64,000 bases of DNA from JAIXWP01 sp964428835 (GTDB lineage: Bacteria > Bacteroidota > Bacteroidia > Flavobacteriales_D > Sanyastnellaceae): contig CAYRZQ010000001.1 of the NCBI GenBank assembly GCA_964428835.1, forward strand, positions 1-64,000. The letters are read 5' to 3'. Shown piece by piece: positions 1 through 7,867 of this stretch. Within the stretch, counting starts at the first letter, position 1. Each line of letters opens with the position of its first letter. The notes beneath the pieces were generated by a model. It searched no databases, was not told the origin of the DNA, and saw only the letters and a list, made by a program, of their open reading frames with translations. The translations under genes were made by a program, and so were the position numbers.

Positions 1-363
1 ATTTTGATAAGGCTCTACAATTGTGATCTTTCCTTCGATGGTGTTCACCAAGGCTCCAATGCCGCCATACTGGCCCGTTTGCATAAACATTGCGTCTTCA
101 ATACGCGTCTCTGGATAGTATACGGTATAAGGATCCAATGAACGCAGCATGGCGTCGATGCCCGTCTTCATTAGCATTCCAGGCTTTGTGTCATCCACAT
201 AGTAGATGTTCAACTCCTTGTAAAGTGACGTGAAGATTTCGATGTTTTTCGAAATTTCAAAATACTCATCGGCCAGAGTAGCCGAAGAGGTAACAACTCC
301 TGCCACAAAGAGCGCCGCGAGCCAGCGCTTGGGTTTTGAAAAAATATTTTTAATCTGCTTCAT
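1..363 (-). CDS. S41-family C-terminal processing peptidase, partial (N-terminal 121 residues)
   Basis: This reading frame starts with ATG at 363 and stays open to the window edge, so only the N-terminus is present. Residues 12-27 form a hydrophobic signal/anchor. The following text (SLYKELNIYYVDD, then AMLRSLDPYTVYYP, then GGIGALV) matches the region before the PDZ domain of Ctp/S41 peptidases; the catalytic Ser/Lys part lies outside the window. The first 14 bases overlap the 3' end of rnpA, so the two are probably co-transcribed and perhaps translationally coupled. A second S41 peptidase lies on the other side of rnpA. Family assignment rests on the N-terminal pattern and the neighbourhood, not on catalytic residues. 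Confidence 0.8.
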   Translation of the reverse strand, partial: MKQIKNIFSKPKRWLAALFVAGVVTSSATLADEYFEISKNIEIFTSLYKELNIYYVDDTKPGMLMKTGIDAMLRSLDPYTVYYPETRIEDAMFMQTGQYGGIGALVNTIEGKITIVEPYQN

Positions 364-796
364 TCTGATTAGGCTTTTCTTGCAAACGACTTTTGAATCG
401 TTTTAAAACTTCAAAAATTTTGCCGTGAACATATTGATAGTTGGGCAACTGACGGCCAGTGAATATGAAAAAGATAGCAACTTGCTTTTGTTGATCAACA
501 AGAGGTTGATAGATCACTTGTTTCTGTTTTCGGTAAGCCTCGCGCAGCAAGCGTTTAACTCTGTTTCGATCATGCGCGCGTTTGAAAATTCTCTTGCTCA
601 CCGTAAACATTGCTTGAGCTGGAACGGCCTCGGGCAGATCCACAAAGCGATACACCATCACTATCGCGGGTGTTTTGATACTCTCACCCTTTGCGTGCAC
701 ATCCTCGATAATCTTCTTACGTGTCAATCGCTCAGCTTTCGTCAGGCCTTGTGGGGCGCTGGCGGGCAGCGATATGGTATGATTATTATCTTCCAA
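350..796 (-). CDS. rnpA: Ribonuclease P protein component
   Basis: This is the protein subunit of RNase P, which assists the RNA subunit in trimming tRNA 5' leaders. The basic helix with the family signature KRIFKRAHDRNRVKRLLREA is at residues 68-87, with RNR at 77-79. Earlier residues (LTKAERLTRKKIIEDV) match the start of the usual fold. At 148 residues it is slightly long because of an extra N-terminal stretch of about 17 residues. The common partner rpmH is absent; the gene sits 17 bp downstream of one S41 peptidase and overlaps the next by 14 bp. Confidence 0.93.
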   Translation of the reverse strand: MEDNNHTISLPASAPQGLTKAERLTRKKIIEDVHAKGESIKTPAIVMVYRFVDLPEAVPAQAMFTVSKRIFKRAHDRNRVKRLLREAYRKQKQVIYQPLVDQQKQVAIFFIFTGRQLPNYQYVHGKIFEVLKRFKSRLQEKPNQNEAD

Positions 797-813
797 ACTA
801 AAGTCAAAACAAA

Positions 814-2496
814 TTACTGAATGGCTGCGTACTTATTGTACTGGTTTGCCACATCCAAGGCCTTTTTGAAGTCTCTGTCCGATTCCAACAACACACGCTG
901 CATAGCATCATCGTCATAGATGTGACGTGCAATCTGTGCTTTCACACGAGATTTTAATTCTCCATTGATTGGTCGCAAAGAAGCTTTCGAAACTTTTATT
1001 CCAGACTTCTCAGCCATCTTGAGTACCTCAGCAATCATCGCGTCACTCACTTGGAATTTTTTTACAAAGTCTTTTTGGTCTTTAAACTTTTCAAACTCCT
1101 TGCGACGAGATTCGATGTAGTTAAATGAAAACTCTCGAATTACTCCTGAATAGCTCAATTCGCCGAGAACGCCGTTGAGATAAATAGAATCGAGAGGTAC
1201 AAATACATCTGGCATAATGCCACCACCTCCATAGACCGTACGTTTCAATGGGCCAAGTGTTGTGTATTTCAATGAATCAGGGAAGTGAGTGGTATCAACT
1301 ACTGTAAGCTCACCTCTTTCCAAGCGACTGTGAAAATCATTATCATAATCAATAGAATCACCATAAGGTTTTTGAATGCATCTTCCTGTGGGCGTGTAAT
1401 ATCTAGCCACCGTAAGACGCAGCGCACTGCGATCTGGAAGTTCTATTTCATGTTGAACCAAGCCCTTACCAAAAGACCTTCTTCCAACTGTTACAGCTCG
1501 ATCCCAATCTTGTAGGGCTCCCGCAACAATCTCACTCGCGGAGGCAGAACTTTGGTCAATCAATACAATGACCGCCATATCTCGGAACTTTCCATTCTTC
1601 GACGACTTAATTTCATCCTTGCCGGCATGGCGACCGTCGGTGTATACAATGGTTCTGTTATCGGGCAAAAACTCTTCAATCATTTTAGTAGCCTGATCCA
1701 TCAATCCACCGCCATTGCCGCGAAGATCAAGGACGAGTTTTTTACAGCCTTCTTCCTTCAGTCTGCCCATTTCGTCGTAGAATTCTCGATAGGTGGTTTG
1801 AGCAAAACGCTCTACCTTAAGATACCCGACACTATCATTAAACATAAACGCCGAAGAGACGCTCTCAATTGGAATACTTCCTCTGGTAATTTCGAACGGT
1901 AGCTTTTCACCCTTTCTGAACACTTCCACATTCACAGACGAGCCTTTCTTGCCTTTAAGAAGCTTCTGTGCCTTTTCAGAATCGAGCTCCTTTCCAGAGA
2001 TTTCCTCTCCTTCTACTTTCACGATTCTATCACCACTTTTGAGTCCTGCTTCTTCAGATGGTCCGCCAGGAACAGTTTTGACGATTACCAAAGAATCACG
2101 TAAAATCATAAATTCTACACCGATGCCATCAAACTTGCCCTCCAGCTGCTCTTGCGCCTGCGCAAGGTCTTCGGGATTCATGTAATAGCTGTGTGGATCC
2201 AGGTTTTTCAAAACACTTTGAATCGCATCATCGATAAGTTTTTTCTTATCAACGCTATCCACATAGTTGTCCTCGATAAAGTCGATCAGACTCACGAGTT
2301 TATTGGGGTTTTCTTCACTACCCGTTTTTACTTGCAATAGGTTGCGGTCACCCAGATTGGTGCCGATAAACATCCCCACTATCAGTGTCCCTGCAAAGAA
2401 TAAGGGTTGAAGCGCTGATGGTTTCTTAGACGTCCCCTGTCCAGGATTATCGTACTTTTCTAAACGTTCGTTATTCATGTATGCTTTCTTAACCAT
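814..2496 (-). CDS. S41-family C-terminal processing peptidase (PDZ domain, membrane-anchored)
   Basis: A periplasmic serine protease of the Ctp/Tsp family. It has one N-terminal membrane anchor (about residues 30-48), a PDZ domain (about 120-205, with GIGVEF and the GLKSGDRIVKVEG carboxylate-binding segment), and an S41 catalytic core. The catalytic Ser lies in SSASASEIVAG and the general-base Lys follows in RSFGKGLVQ, the usual Ser/Lys dyad spacing. A C-terminal extension of roughly 130 residues follows the core. ATG at 2496 is preferred to the TTG one codon upstream; ATG at 2478 is also possible. It probably heads the operon with rnpA and the second S41 gene. Confidence 0.92.
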   Translation of the reverse strand: MVKKAYMNNERLEKYDNPGQGTSKKPSALQPLFFAGTLIVGMFIGTNLGDRNLLQVKTGSEENPNKLVSLIDFIEDNYVDSVDKKKLIDDAIQSVLKNLDPHSYYMNPEDLAQAQEQLEGKFDGIGVEFMILRDSLVIVKTVPGGPSEEAGLKSGDRIVKVEGEEISGKELDSEKAQKLLKGKKGSSVNVEVFRKGEKLPFEITRGSIPIESVSSAFMFNDSVGYLKVERFAQTTYREFYDEMGRLKEEGCKKLVLDLRGNGGGLMDQATKMIEEFLPDNRTIVYTDGRHAGKDEIKSSKNGKFRDMAVIVLIDQSSASASEIVAGALQDWDRAVTVGRRSFGKGLVQHEIELPDRSALRLTVARYYTPTGRCIQKPYGDSIDYDNDFHSRLERGELTVVDTTHFPDSLKYTTLGPLKRTVYGGGGIMPDVFVPLDSIYLNGVLGELSYSGVIREFSFNYIESRRKEFEKFKDQKDFVKKFQVSDAMIAEVLKMAEKSGIKVSKASLRPINGELKSRVKAQIARHIYDDDAMQRVLLESDRDFKKALDVANQYNKYAAIQ

Positions 2497-2577
2497 CAAT
2501 GATTAAGATTGTTGCAAATTACAGTAATTCGCCACACCGCCCCAAACGTTGGTGAAAAAATAGTTACGGATTTAGAT

Positions 2578-2672
2578 ACTAGCGACTAGTGACTAGCGAC
2601 TAGTGACAAGTTTACTGAACACTATCATACTAGCATACTAGCATACTATCATATTATCTTATTATCTTATTA
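2578..2672. repeat. AT-rich tandem repeats (ACTAGCG/ACTAGTG and CATACTAG/TATCTTAT units)
   Basis: Two adjoining degenerate microsatellites. About 2578-2608 repeats a 7-8 base unit of the form GACTAGTGACTAGC. About 2621-2672 repeats CATACTAG, grading into ATTATCTT. The second block runs into the last codons of the dCMP deaminase gene (stop at 2654-2656), so the residues NKIIR at its C-terminus are encoded by repeat units. No transposon ends or CRISPR-like spacers are visible. Confidence 0.8.
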
Positions 2673-3079
2673 TCCACCTCCAGCCCCGCTTTCCTCAAAA
2701 AATCCAAACCAGTGGTGTCTTTGTATTCGTGCACATAGACCACGCGTTTGATGCCGGCTTGGAGGATGAGTTTGCAACAGTCTTTGCAAGGAGATAAGGT
2801 GATGTAAAGCGTCGAGTCTTTTGCATTATTGGTAGAACGCGCTACTTTCATAATCGCATTCGCCTCGGCGTGCAGCACATACCAATGCGTGTTGCCTTCG
2901 TGATCCTCGCAATCATTGGCGAATCCGCTTGGTGTCCCATTATATCCATCGCTAATGATCATGCCGTCTTTCACCAACAAGGCACCCACTTTTTTGCGGG
3001 TACAATGAGATAGTTTGGCCCACTCGGTGGCCATCAACAAATATGCGCGATCATAGCGCTCCTGCTTTTCTGATGTCAT
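2654..3079 (-). CDS. dCMP/cytidine deaminase family protein (ComEB-like)
   Basis: A zinc-dependent deaminase of the dCMP deaminase family, which supplies dUMP for thymidylate synthesis. The zinc and catalytic residues are visible: H70 and E72 in HAEANAIM, then C98 and C101 in SPCKDC. At 141 residues it is close to the usual length. The ATG start is unambiguous. The C-terminal five codons lie in an intergenic-type tandem repeat, so the exact C-terminus may vary among relatives. The gene lies downstream of the DUF2795 gene but is separated from it by a clear terminator. Deoxycytidylate specificity is inferred from overall similarity. Confidence 0.9.
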   Translation of the reverse strand: MTSEKQERYDRAYLLMATEWAKLSHCTRKKVGALLVKDGMIISDGYNGTPSGFANDCEDHEGNTHWYVLHAEANAIMKVARSTNNAKDSTLYITLSPCKDCCKLILQAGIKRVVYVHEYKDTTGLDFLRKAGLEVDNKIIR

Positions 3080-3086
3080 GATGTAA

Positions 3087-3118
3087 TAAAAAAAGAAACC
3101 ACTCTGCGGAGCGGTTTC
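3087..3118 (-). terminator. Rho-independent terminator after the DUF2795 gene
   Basis: On the minus strand GAAACCGCTC, loop CGCA and GAGTGGTTTC form a 10-bp stem with one G-U pair, followed by a run of seven T. It lies just beyond the stop at 3146 and ends a few bases before the deaminase start codon. Confidence 0.9.
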
Positions 3119-3145
3119 TGATTTAATTTTTTATGTACAAGTCTA

Positions 3146-3367
3146 TTAATACTCGTCTTCGTTGAAGAAGAAGTCCTCTTTGGTGGGATAATCCGGCCAA
3201 ATGTCTTCGATGCTTTCGAATACTTCTTCGTCATCTTCAATTTGCTGAAGATTCTCTACAACTTCCAAAGGAGCGCCCGTGCGCATCGCAAAGTCAATCA
3301 ACTCGTCTTTGGTAGCAGGCCATGGTGCGTCTTCGAGATATGATGCTAATTCAAGTGTCCAGTACAT
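3146..3367 (-). CDS. DUF2795 family protein, 73 aa
   Basis: A small acidic protein (MYWTLELASYLEDAPWPATKDELIDFAMR...) of the form conserved across Bacteroidota and annotated as DUF2795. The first half resembles a short helical domain (ASYLEDAPWPATKDELIDYA-type); the second half is rich in Asp/Glu and aromatic residues, ending FFFNEDEY. There is no signal peptide or membrane segment, so it is presumably cytoplasmic. It is a single-gene unit with its own terminator. Molecular function is unknown. Confidence 0.85.
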   Translation of the reverse strand: MYWTLELASYLEDAPWPATKDELIDFAMRTGAPLEVVENLQQIEDDEEVFESIEDIWPDYPTKEDFFFNEDEY

Positions 3368-3489
3368 ATCTTTAGGGTTTTGATGGTTCTTTTCTATTAA
3401 TTTTTTACGGAACGCGAAAGTAAAATTTTATTGCGAACTTTCACACTCTAAATGCGAAACGTTATTTTTTGTTTTGGTTGCCTTAAAAT

Positions 3490-4116
3490 TTATACCAATC
3501 CTTCCTGAATAGCTAGCCTTACTAAACCAGCGATGTTGTGAACACCCAGCTTCTGCATTAAGTTCGTGCGGTGGGTGTCCACGGTACGATGGGAAATAAA
3601 TAATTTTTCACCTATTTCTTTGTTACTCAACCCCTCAGCTATCAGTTTTACAATTTCGATTTCCCGGTCTGTGAGCTGCGAGAGCGCTCCCTGCTGCGGT
3701 TTGTCGCTCGATAAAAGTACCGAATTGACCTCTTCTGAGAGGTGCCGGTGTCCTGCCATCACGGCTTCAATCGCCTTAATCAAATCTTCTTTTGGTGAAT
3801 TTTTCAGTAGATATCCGTCCGCCCCTGCATCCAAAAGCAACTTAATCATGGCTTTTTCATCGTGCATGGTGAGGATAATTACGCGTACATCATCATATTC
3901 CTTTTGAATGACCTTAAGTGCTTCAATGCCACTCATCACGGGCATGTCAATGTCCATCAACACCAAGTCCACTTTGAGATAAGACAGCATCTCAAGGGCT
4001 TCCTTTCCATTGCGCGCTTCGCCTTTGATGTCAAACCTGCTATCCGTGCTGAGCAAGGAGCGCAGACCATCGGTGACTATCGCGTGGTCGTCTACTAACA
4101 ATAAATTAAGGGACAC
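3490..4116 (-). CDS. NarL/LuxR-family response regulator
   Basis: The N-terminal receiver domain (residues 1-120) carries the acidic pair D9-D10, the phospho-acceptor Asp55 in LVLMDIDMP, and the conserved Lys in LLKNSP. The C-terminal LuxR-type helix-turn-helix is at about 143-205 (LTDREIEIVKLIAEGLSNKEIGEKLFISHRTVDTH). It starts with GTG at 4116, which is unusual but the only start that gives a complete receiver. It lies 32 bp downstream of a histidine kinase whose HisKA_3 type normally partners with NarL regulators, so the two are probably a cognate pair. Target genes are not evident. Confidence 0.93.
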   Translation of the reverse strand: MSLNLLLVDDHAIVTDGLRSLLSTDSRFDIKGEARNGKEALEMLSYLKVDLVLMDIDMPVMSGIEALKVIQKEYDDVRVIILTMHDEKAMIKLLLDAGADGYLLKNSPKEDLIKAIEAVMAGHRHLSEEVNSVLLSSDKPQQGALSQLTDREIEIVKLIAEGLSNKEIGEKLFISHRTVDTHRTNLMQKLGVHNIAGLVRLAIQEGLV

Positions 4117-4148
4117 TTTGAGGTAAAATTTTCCTCAAATTTAATCAA

Positions 4149-6095
4149 TCATCGCTTTTCATCATTCAATGGAATACGAACAGTGGCCACAGATCCTGAC
4201 TGCGGTCCCGGCTCCCAAATCACGTCGCCGCCCACGGTGCTCAGTCGTGAAGTAATGTTCATAAGCCCAATTCCGTCGCGCTTTTGCTGCACATCAAAGC
4301 CTTTTCCGTTGTCCTCCACGATGAGTATCAGCTGGTTTTTATTGCGATAAAGTTGTATTACAACGTCATCCGCGCCGCTGTGTTTGATGATATTATTGAT
4401 GAGTTCTTGACAAATGCGGTACAAACCAAGCTCCACGCGCTCATTGAATCGCTCTCCTTCCACTTTGAAGTGTTCAATACGATAACGCACCTTTGCCAGC
4501 GCAAAACTCTTGCTCAGCATGTCTTGCAGCGCTGGCAACAGGCCGCCTTCGGTCAACACTCTTGGCATCATTTGATGTGATATCGTGCGCACGTCTTTGC
4601 ATGCTTCATCGAGGATACCCGACAAATGCTGCAAGCGTGCTTTTTGATTGTCATCATTAATACCTTCCGAAAAACTTTCCCAATTCATTCGCAAGCCGCT
4701 CAATTGTTGTCCAATGCCGTCGTGCAGGTCTTTGGCAATACGTTTTCTTTCTTCTTCTGTCGCTTCAAATACAGCAGCGAGTCCGCGCTCGCGCTCTCGA
4801 ATCACTTCTTGTTGAAGCTTGGATTCTTGTTTTCTTCTGTAAGCTAGATAGTAGAGCACACCTGCAAAAATCAAAAGGGCAATGATGATAGCGGAGCCTA
4901 TTAAGACGTTGCGTTTTTGTTTTTCCTTGAGTTCATTTTCATTTTTTAGAAATGCATTTTCCTGCTCCTTTTTTTCCACTTCAAATTTGGTGCGCATCTC
5001 GCTCATCAATGTTGCTCTTTCACTGCTGTAAAGGGTATCTCTCAATGCTGCGTATTTATTGAAGAATGCAATAGCTTCCGTACTATTTCCCAATTTCATA
5101 TTCGCCTCGAGCAGTCCTTCATAACACATCAGCTCTACTCTACCCAAACGCTCGGATTCTGCGATGGGAAGCGCCTTTTGAAAATATGCCACTGCTTCTT
5201 GATTTTTACCCATGGCATTTAAAATCAATCCAACATTTGCAGACGCATGTGCTATTCCATGTTTTTCACCCACTCTTTCCAGCATTTCTAAAGCCGTCGT
5301 ATAGTTTTTTAATGCTTGCTCGCGATTGCCTTGCTTGCGATATAATACTCCCAGATTGAGCAACACATTCGCGCGGTCTAGATCGCTGCCTATAACAGTA
5401 AATGCGCTGTCTGCGATGGCGTACCACTTAATTGCTTCGTCAAGGCGACCGGTATTTTCCAAGGCTGCGGCCAAGTTTCCGGCAGCTCCTCCTTTGGCAT
5501 AATCGAATCCAATTTTTTGAGCAATGTTGTACGCTTGGCGTGCAGATTTTTCCATCTCTGTCCAGTTCCGCTCCTTTTGATAAATGCCCGATAATGTATT
5601 AATGCATATTGCGGTATTTGCCGAGTCTTTTAGTTCTTCAAAAATTTTTACGCATTCTATGGCATACTTCAGCGCGCTGTCGAGTCGTACTTGGTCGGTA
5701 TAAATATTCACGAATTTATTGAGGCTTGAGCCCATGCCTTTTTTGTCGCCATTGGCTTTGCGAATGCGATAGGCTCTTCTGTTGAATTGCAGCGCTTGTT
5801 CGTAGTCTCCTTTTCGATATAATGCTACAGTCAAAAAATTGCAAGCCTCTCCTACTTCCGTGCTGTCTTTGGTTTCCAATGCAAGTGCGTAGAGTTCGCG
5901 CGCATAGGTTTCGCTCTTGTTCACGTCGATGGAATTATACTCCCAACTCAAATCCGCGAGCGCTGTGCGTCGCTCTTTGCCTTTGAGTTGTGGCAAGCGT
6001 TTTTCGAGACTATCGATAAGTTTGTTTTGACTTGTGGCGCTTAAAAATAGAAGACAAAAAACCAGGAAAGACGAAATGTGGACGCAGTGTTTCAT
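4149..6095 (-). CDS. TPR-containing sensor histidine kinase (HisKA_3 type)
   Basis: Signal peptide (residues 1-22), then a periplasmic array of tetratricopeptide repeats (about 60-350), a coiled linker, one membrane helix (VLIGSAIIIALLIFAGVLYYLAY, about 397-419), and a cytoplasmic kinase. The phospho-accepting His458 lies in RIAKDLHDGIGQQL, the HisKA_3 signature. The HATPase has its N-box in ELINNIIKHS and glycine boxes in VEDNGKGFD and GIGLMNITSR. The TPRs presumably sense an extracytoplasmic protein or envelope state; the signal is unknown. Start ATG at 6095; 24 bp separate it from the upstream dinB stop, so read-through from dinB is possible. Confidence 0.93.
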   Translation of the reverse strand: MKHCVHISSFLVFCLLFLSATSQNKLIDSLEKRLPQLKGKERRTALADLSWEYNSIDVNKSETYARELYALALETKDSTEVGEACNFLTVALYRKGDYEQALQFNRRAYRIRKANGDKKGMGSSLNKFVNIYTDQVRLDSALKYAIECVKIFEELKDSANTAICINTLSGIYQKERNWTEMEKSARQAYNIAQKIGFDYAKGGAAGNLAAALENTGRLDEAIKWYAIADSAFTVIGSDLDRANVLLNLGVLYRKQGNREQALKNYTTALEMLERVGEKHGIAHASANVGLILNAMGKNQEAVAYFQKALPIAESERLGRVELMCYEGLLEANMKLGNSTEAIAFFNKYAALRDTLYSSERATLMSEMRTKFEVEKKEQENAFLKNENELKEKQKRNVLIGSAIIIALLIFAGVLYYLAYRRKQESKLQQEVIRERERGLAAVFEATEEERKRIAKDLHDGIGQQLSGLRMNWESFSEGINDDNQKARLQHLSGILDEACKDVRTISHQMMPRVLTEGGLLPALQDMLSKSFALAKVRYRIEHFKVEGERFNERVELGLYRICQELINNIIKHSGADDVVIQLYRNKNQLILIVEDNGKGFDVQQKRDGIGLMNITSRLSTVGGDVIWEPGPQSGSVATVRIPLNDEKR

Positions 6096-6119
6096 ACTGC
6101 AAAATAGTGCATAATTCGT

Positions 6120-7334
6120 TTACTGCCTTCTATTGGCCAATAGCATAGGCGGCCCGCCGTCGAAGGGGTTGTCCATTCTACCAATACTGTGTGCGTTGAT
6201 CCCCGCGGCTTTCACCACGGCCCTATCTCCAAACATGTGTCTTATTTTGTCCATCGCTTGATACAATCCGATGCGTTCTTCGGTATCATCAAACAAATTG
6301 ATTTGATAACCACCACTTACCAAATGACTGTAGCGCACGCCGATGAGTCGCACCAAGACGCGCCTTTGATAAAGCTTTTCAAATAGCTCTAATACTTTTG
6401 GAATCAACAAATGATCGGCACTGGTGTATGGAATTCTGCATTGAAGCGTCTGTGTTTGAAAGTCTGAATACCGCACCTTCACGGTGATACAAGAGGTGAG
6501 CTTATCTCCTTTACGCAATTGATAAGCGAGGTTTTCGGCCATCGCAATCAAGAGTCCACGCAGCTTTACTACGTCTATTGTATCCTTGTCGAATGTTCGT
6601 TCGGTTGAGATGGATTTGCGCTCATGATAGGGCACCACGGGGCTGTCGTCGATGCCATTTGCTTTGCGCCAAATCATTTCGCCATTTTCTCCAAATGTTC
6701 TTCGCAATAATTCGACGGGCATTTCTTGAAGCGTGCGAATTTCCTTTACCCCCAGATTGCGCAACGTTTGATAAGTCTTGTCGCCAACCATGGGAATTTT
6801 TTTGATAGAAAGCGGTGCTAAAAAAGCCTTCTCTGTGCCGCCGGCAATCAATAATTGATTGTTGGGCTTTGCTTCGCCAGTAGCCACTTTCGACACGGTC
6901 TTATTTGCTGAAAGACCAAATGAGATTGGCAGACCCGTCTCCTTAATTACGCGCTTGCGCAATTCCGACGCGAAATTGTAACATCCAAAAAAGCGATCCA
7001 TGCCCGTGAGATCGCAGTAAAATTCGTCTATAGATGTCTTTTCGAAAACGGGCACAGCTTGTTGCACGATTTCACTTACGATATCTGAATATTTTAAATA
7101 ATTGCTGCTGTTGCCACGAATGATAATGGCCTCAGGGCAGAGCTGCTTGGCCAATTTCATGGGCATGGCAGAATGCACTCCGAATGCCCGCGCCTCATAA
7201 CTGCATGAAGCCACCACACCTCGATCACTAGTGCCACCAATAAGGACAGGCTTTCCATTCAATCGTGAATCTAACAATCGCTCAACAGACACGAAAAACG
7301 TGTCCAAGTCCATATGCATCACAGACCTTTCCAT
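6120..7334 (-). CDS. dinB: DNA polymerase IV (Y-family translesion polymerase)
   Basis: Y-family polymerase that extends over damaged template. The catalytic carboxylates are visible in MHMDLDTFFVSVE near the start and in TSIDEFYCDLTG. Palm/fingers (GGTSDRGVVASCSYEARAFGV), thumb with helix-hairpin-helix text (IPMVGDKTYQTLRNLGVKEIRTL), and the little-finger domain follow; total 404 residues. ATG at 7334 is chosen over the longer frame at 7370 because family members begin with MxRxVMHMDLD and because an AGGAG sequence sits 8 bases upstream, a rare Shine-Dalgarno in this window. A C-terminal beta-clamp motif is not obvious. No clear LexA operator was seen upstream. Confidence 0.93.
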   Translation of the reverse strand: MERSVMHMDLDTFFVSVERLLDSRLNGKPVLIGGTSDRGVVASCSYEARAFGVHSAMPMKLAKQLCPEAIIIRGNSSNYLKYSDIVSEIVQQAVPVFEKTSIDEFYCDLTGMDRFFGCYNFASELRKRVIKETGLPISFGLSANKTVSKVATGEAKPNNQLLIAGGTEKAFLAPLSIKKIPMVGDKTYQTLRNLGVKEIRTLQEMPVELLRRTFGENGEMIWRKANGIDDSPVVPYHERKSISTERTFDKDTIDVVKLRGLLIAMAENLAYQLRKGDKLTSCITVKVRYSDFQTQTLQCRIPYTSADHLLIPKVLELFEKLYQRRVLVRLIGVRYSHLVSGGYQINLFDDTEERIGLYQAMDKIRHMFGDRAVVKAAGINAHSIGRMDNPFDGGPPMLLANRRQ

Positions 7335-7467
7335 TGAATAATCTCCTATATAAAAGTTGTTTGGTAACACAAAAACCCTTGAGCGTGACTAGGTCTTTGC
7401 TTGACGAAGATAATTCTTTTTGCTAATTTATTTAGCTATTTGCTAAATATTTTGTCAATGAGATCCA

Positions 7468-7492
7468 TAAAAAAAGGCCCCAACGGAGTCTT
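7468..7492 (-). terminator. Rho-independent terminator after the acidic lipoprotein gene
   Basis: On the minus strand AAGACTCC, loop GTT and GGGGCCTT make an imperfect hairpin followed by seven T. It lies 24 bases past the lipoprotein stop codon. Confidence 0.75.
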
Positions 7493-7516
7493 TAGTTTGA
7501 TTATCAATATGATTGA

Positions 7517-7813
7517 TTATTTCTTCACTTTGTCATCATCATTCTCGTCATCCTCATCATCTGTGATGCCGCCCTTTCCTTCATCATCGTTTTCATCATC
7601 TTCATCATCCGTGATTGGATTACCCAGTGGATTCACTGGAAGTGCGTTCGGAGTGAAATCGAGGTTATTAAAATCCTGAATTTCGTCGTCCCCTGCTGCT
7701 TTAGTGGGCACGCTGAAACCCGCGCCCGTCGTCAGTTCTTCATCTTTTGTACAAGACGTAAAAACAAACGTGAGTGCAAACATCAACATCAAAAATTTCG
7801 TCCACTTAAACAT
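7517..7813 (-). CDS. Small acidic lipoprotein with duplicated Asp/Glu segment
   Basis: A 98-residue lipoprotein: signal peptide with lipobox FTSC (Cys21), then a low-complexity mature part. The C-terminal third contains two copies of ITDDEDDENDD, each built from GAT/GAC/GAA codons, which makes the tail strongly negative. It might bind cations or act as a spacer, but that is guesswork; no known family was recognised. It has its own promoter (TTG-N19-TATATTTG, 7836-7865) and terminator, so it is a stand-alone transcription unit between two large signalling operons. Confidence 0.75.
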   Translation of the reverse strand: MFKWTKFLMLMFALTFVFTSCTKDEELTTGAGFSVPTKAAGDDEIQDFNNLDFTPNALPVNPLGNPITDDEDDENDDEGKGGITDDEDDENDDDKVKK

Positions 7814-7835
7814 GCTTTCTCTTTTAATTCAATAA

Positions 7836-7865
7836 CAAATATAGTTAATGTTCTGATTTATACAA
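7836..7865 (-). promoter_or_regulatory. Bacteroidota-type promoter of the acidic lipoprotein gene
   Basis: On the minus strand TTG, 19 bases, then TATATTTG: an excellent match to the Bacteroidota sigma-A consensus TTG-N19-TAnnTTTG. The start codon follows about 22 bases after the -7 box. Confidence 0.8.
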
Positions 7866-7867
7866 CA

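Noticed and set aside
2578..2672. Possible CRISPR array in the tandem repeats
   Set aside because: The units are 7-8 bases, degenerate and without unique spacers.
7335..7440. LexA/SOS box before dinB
   Set aside because: No convincing LexA-type palindrome was found. Short inverted repeats such as GCTAATTTATTTAGC near 7418 are AT-rich and lie too far upstream.
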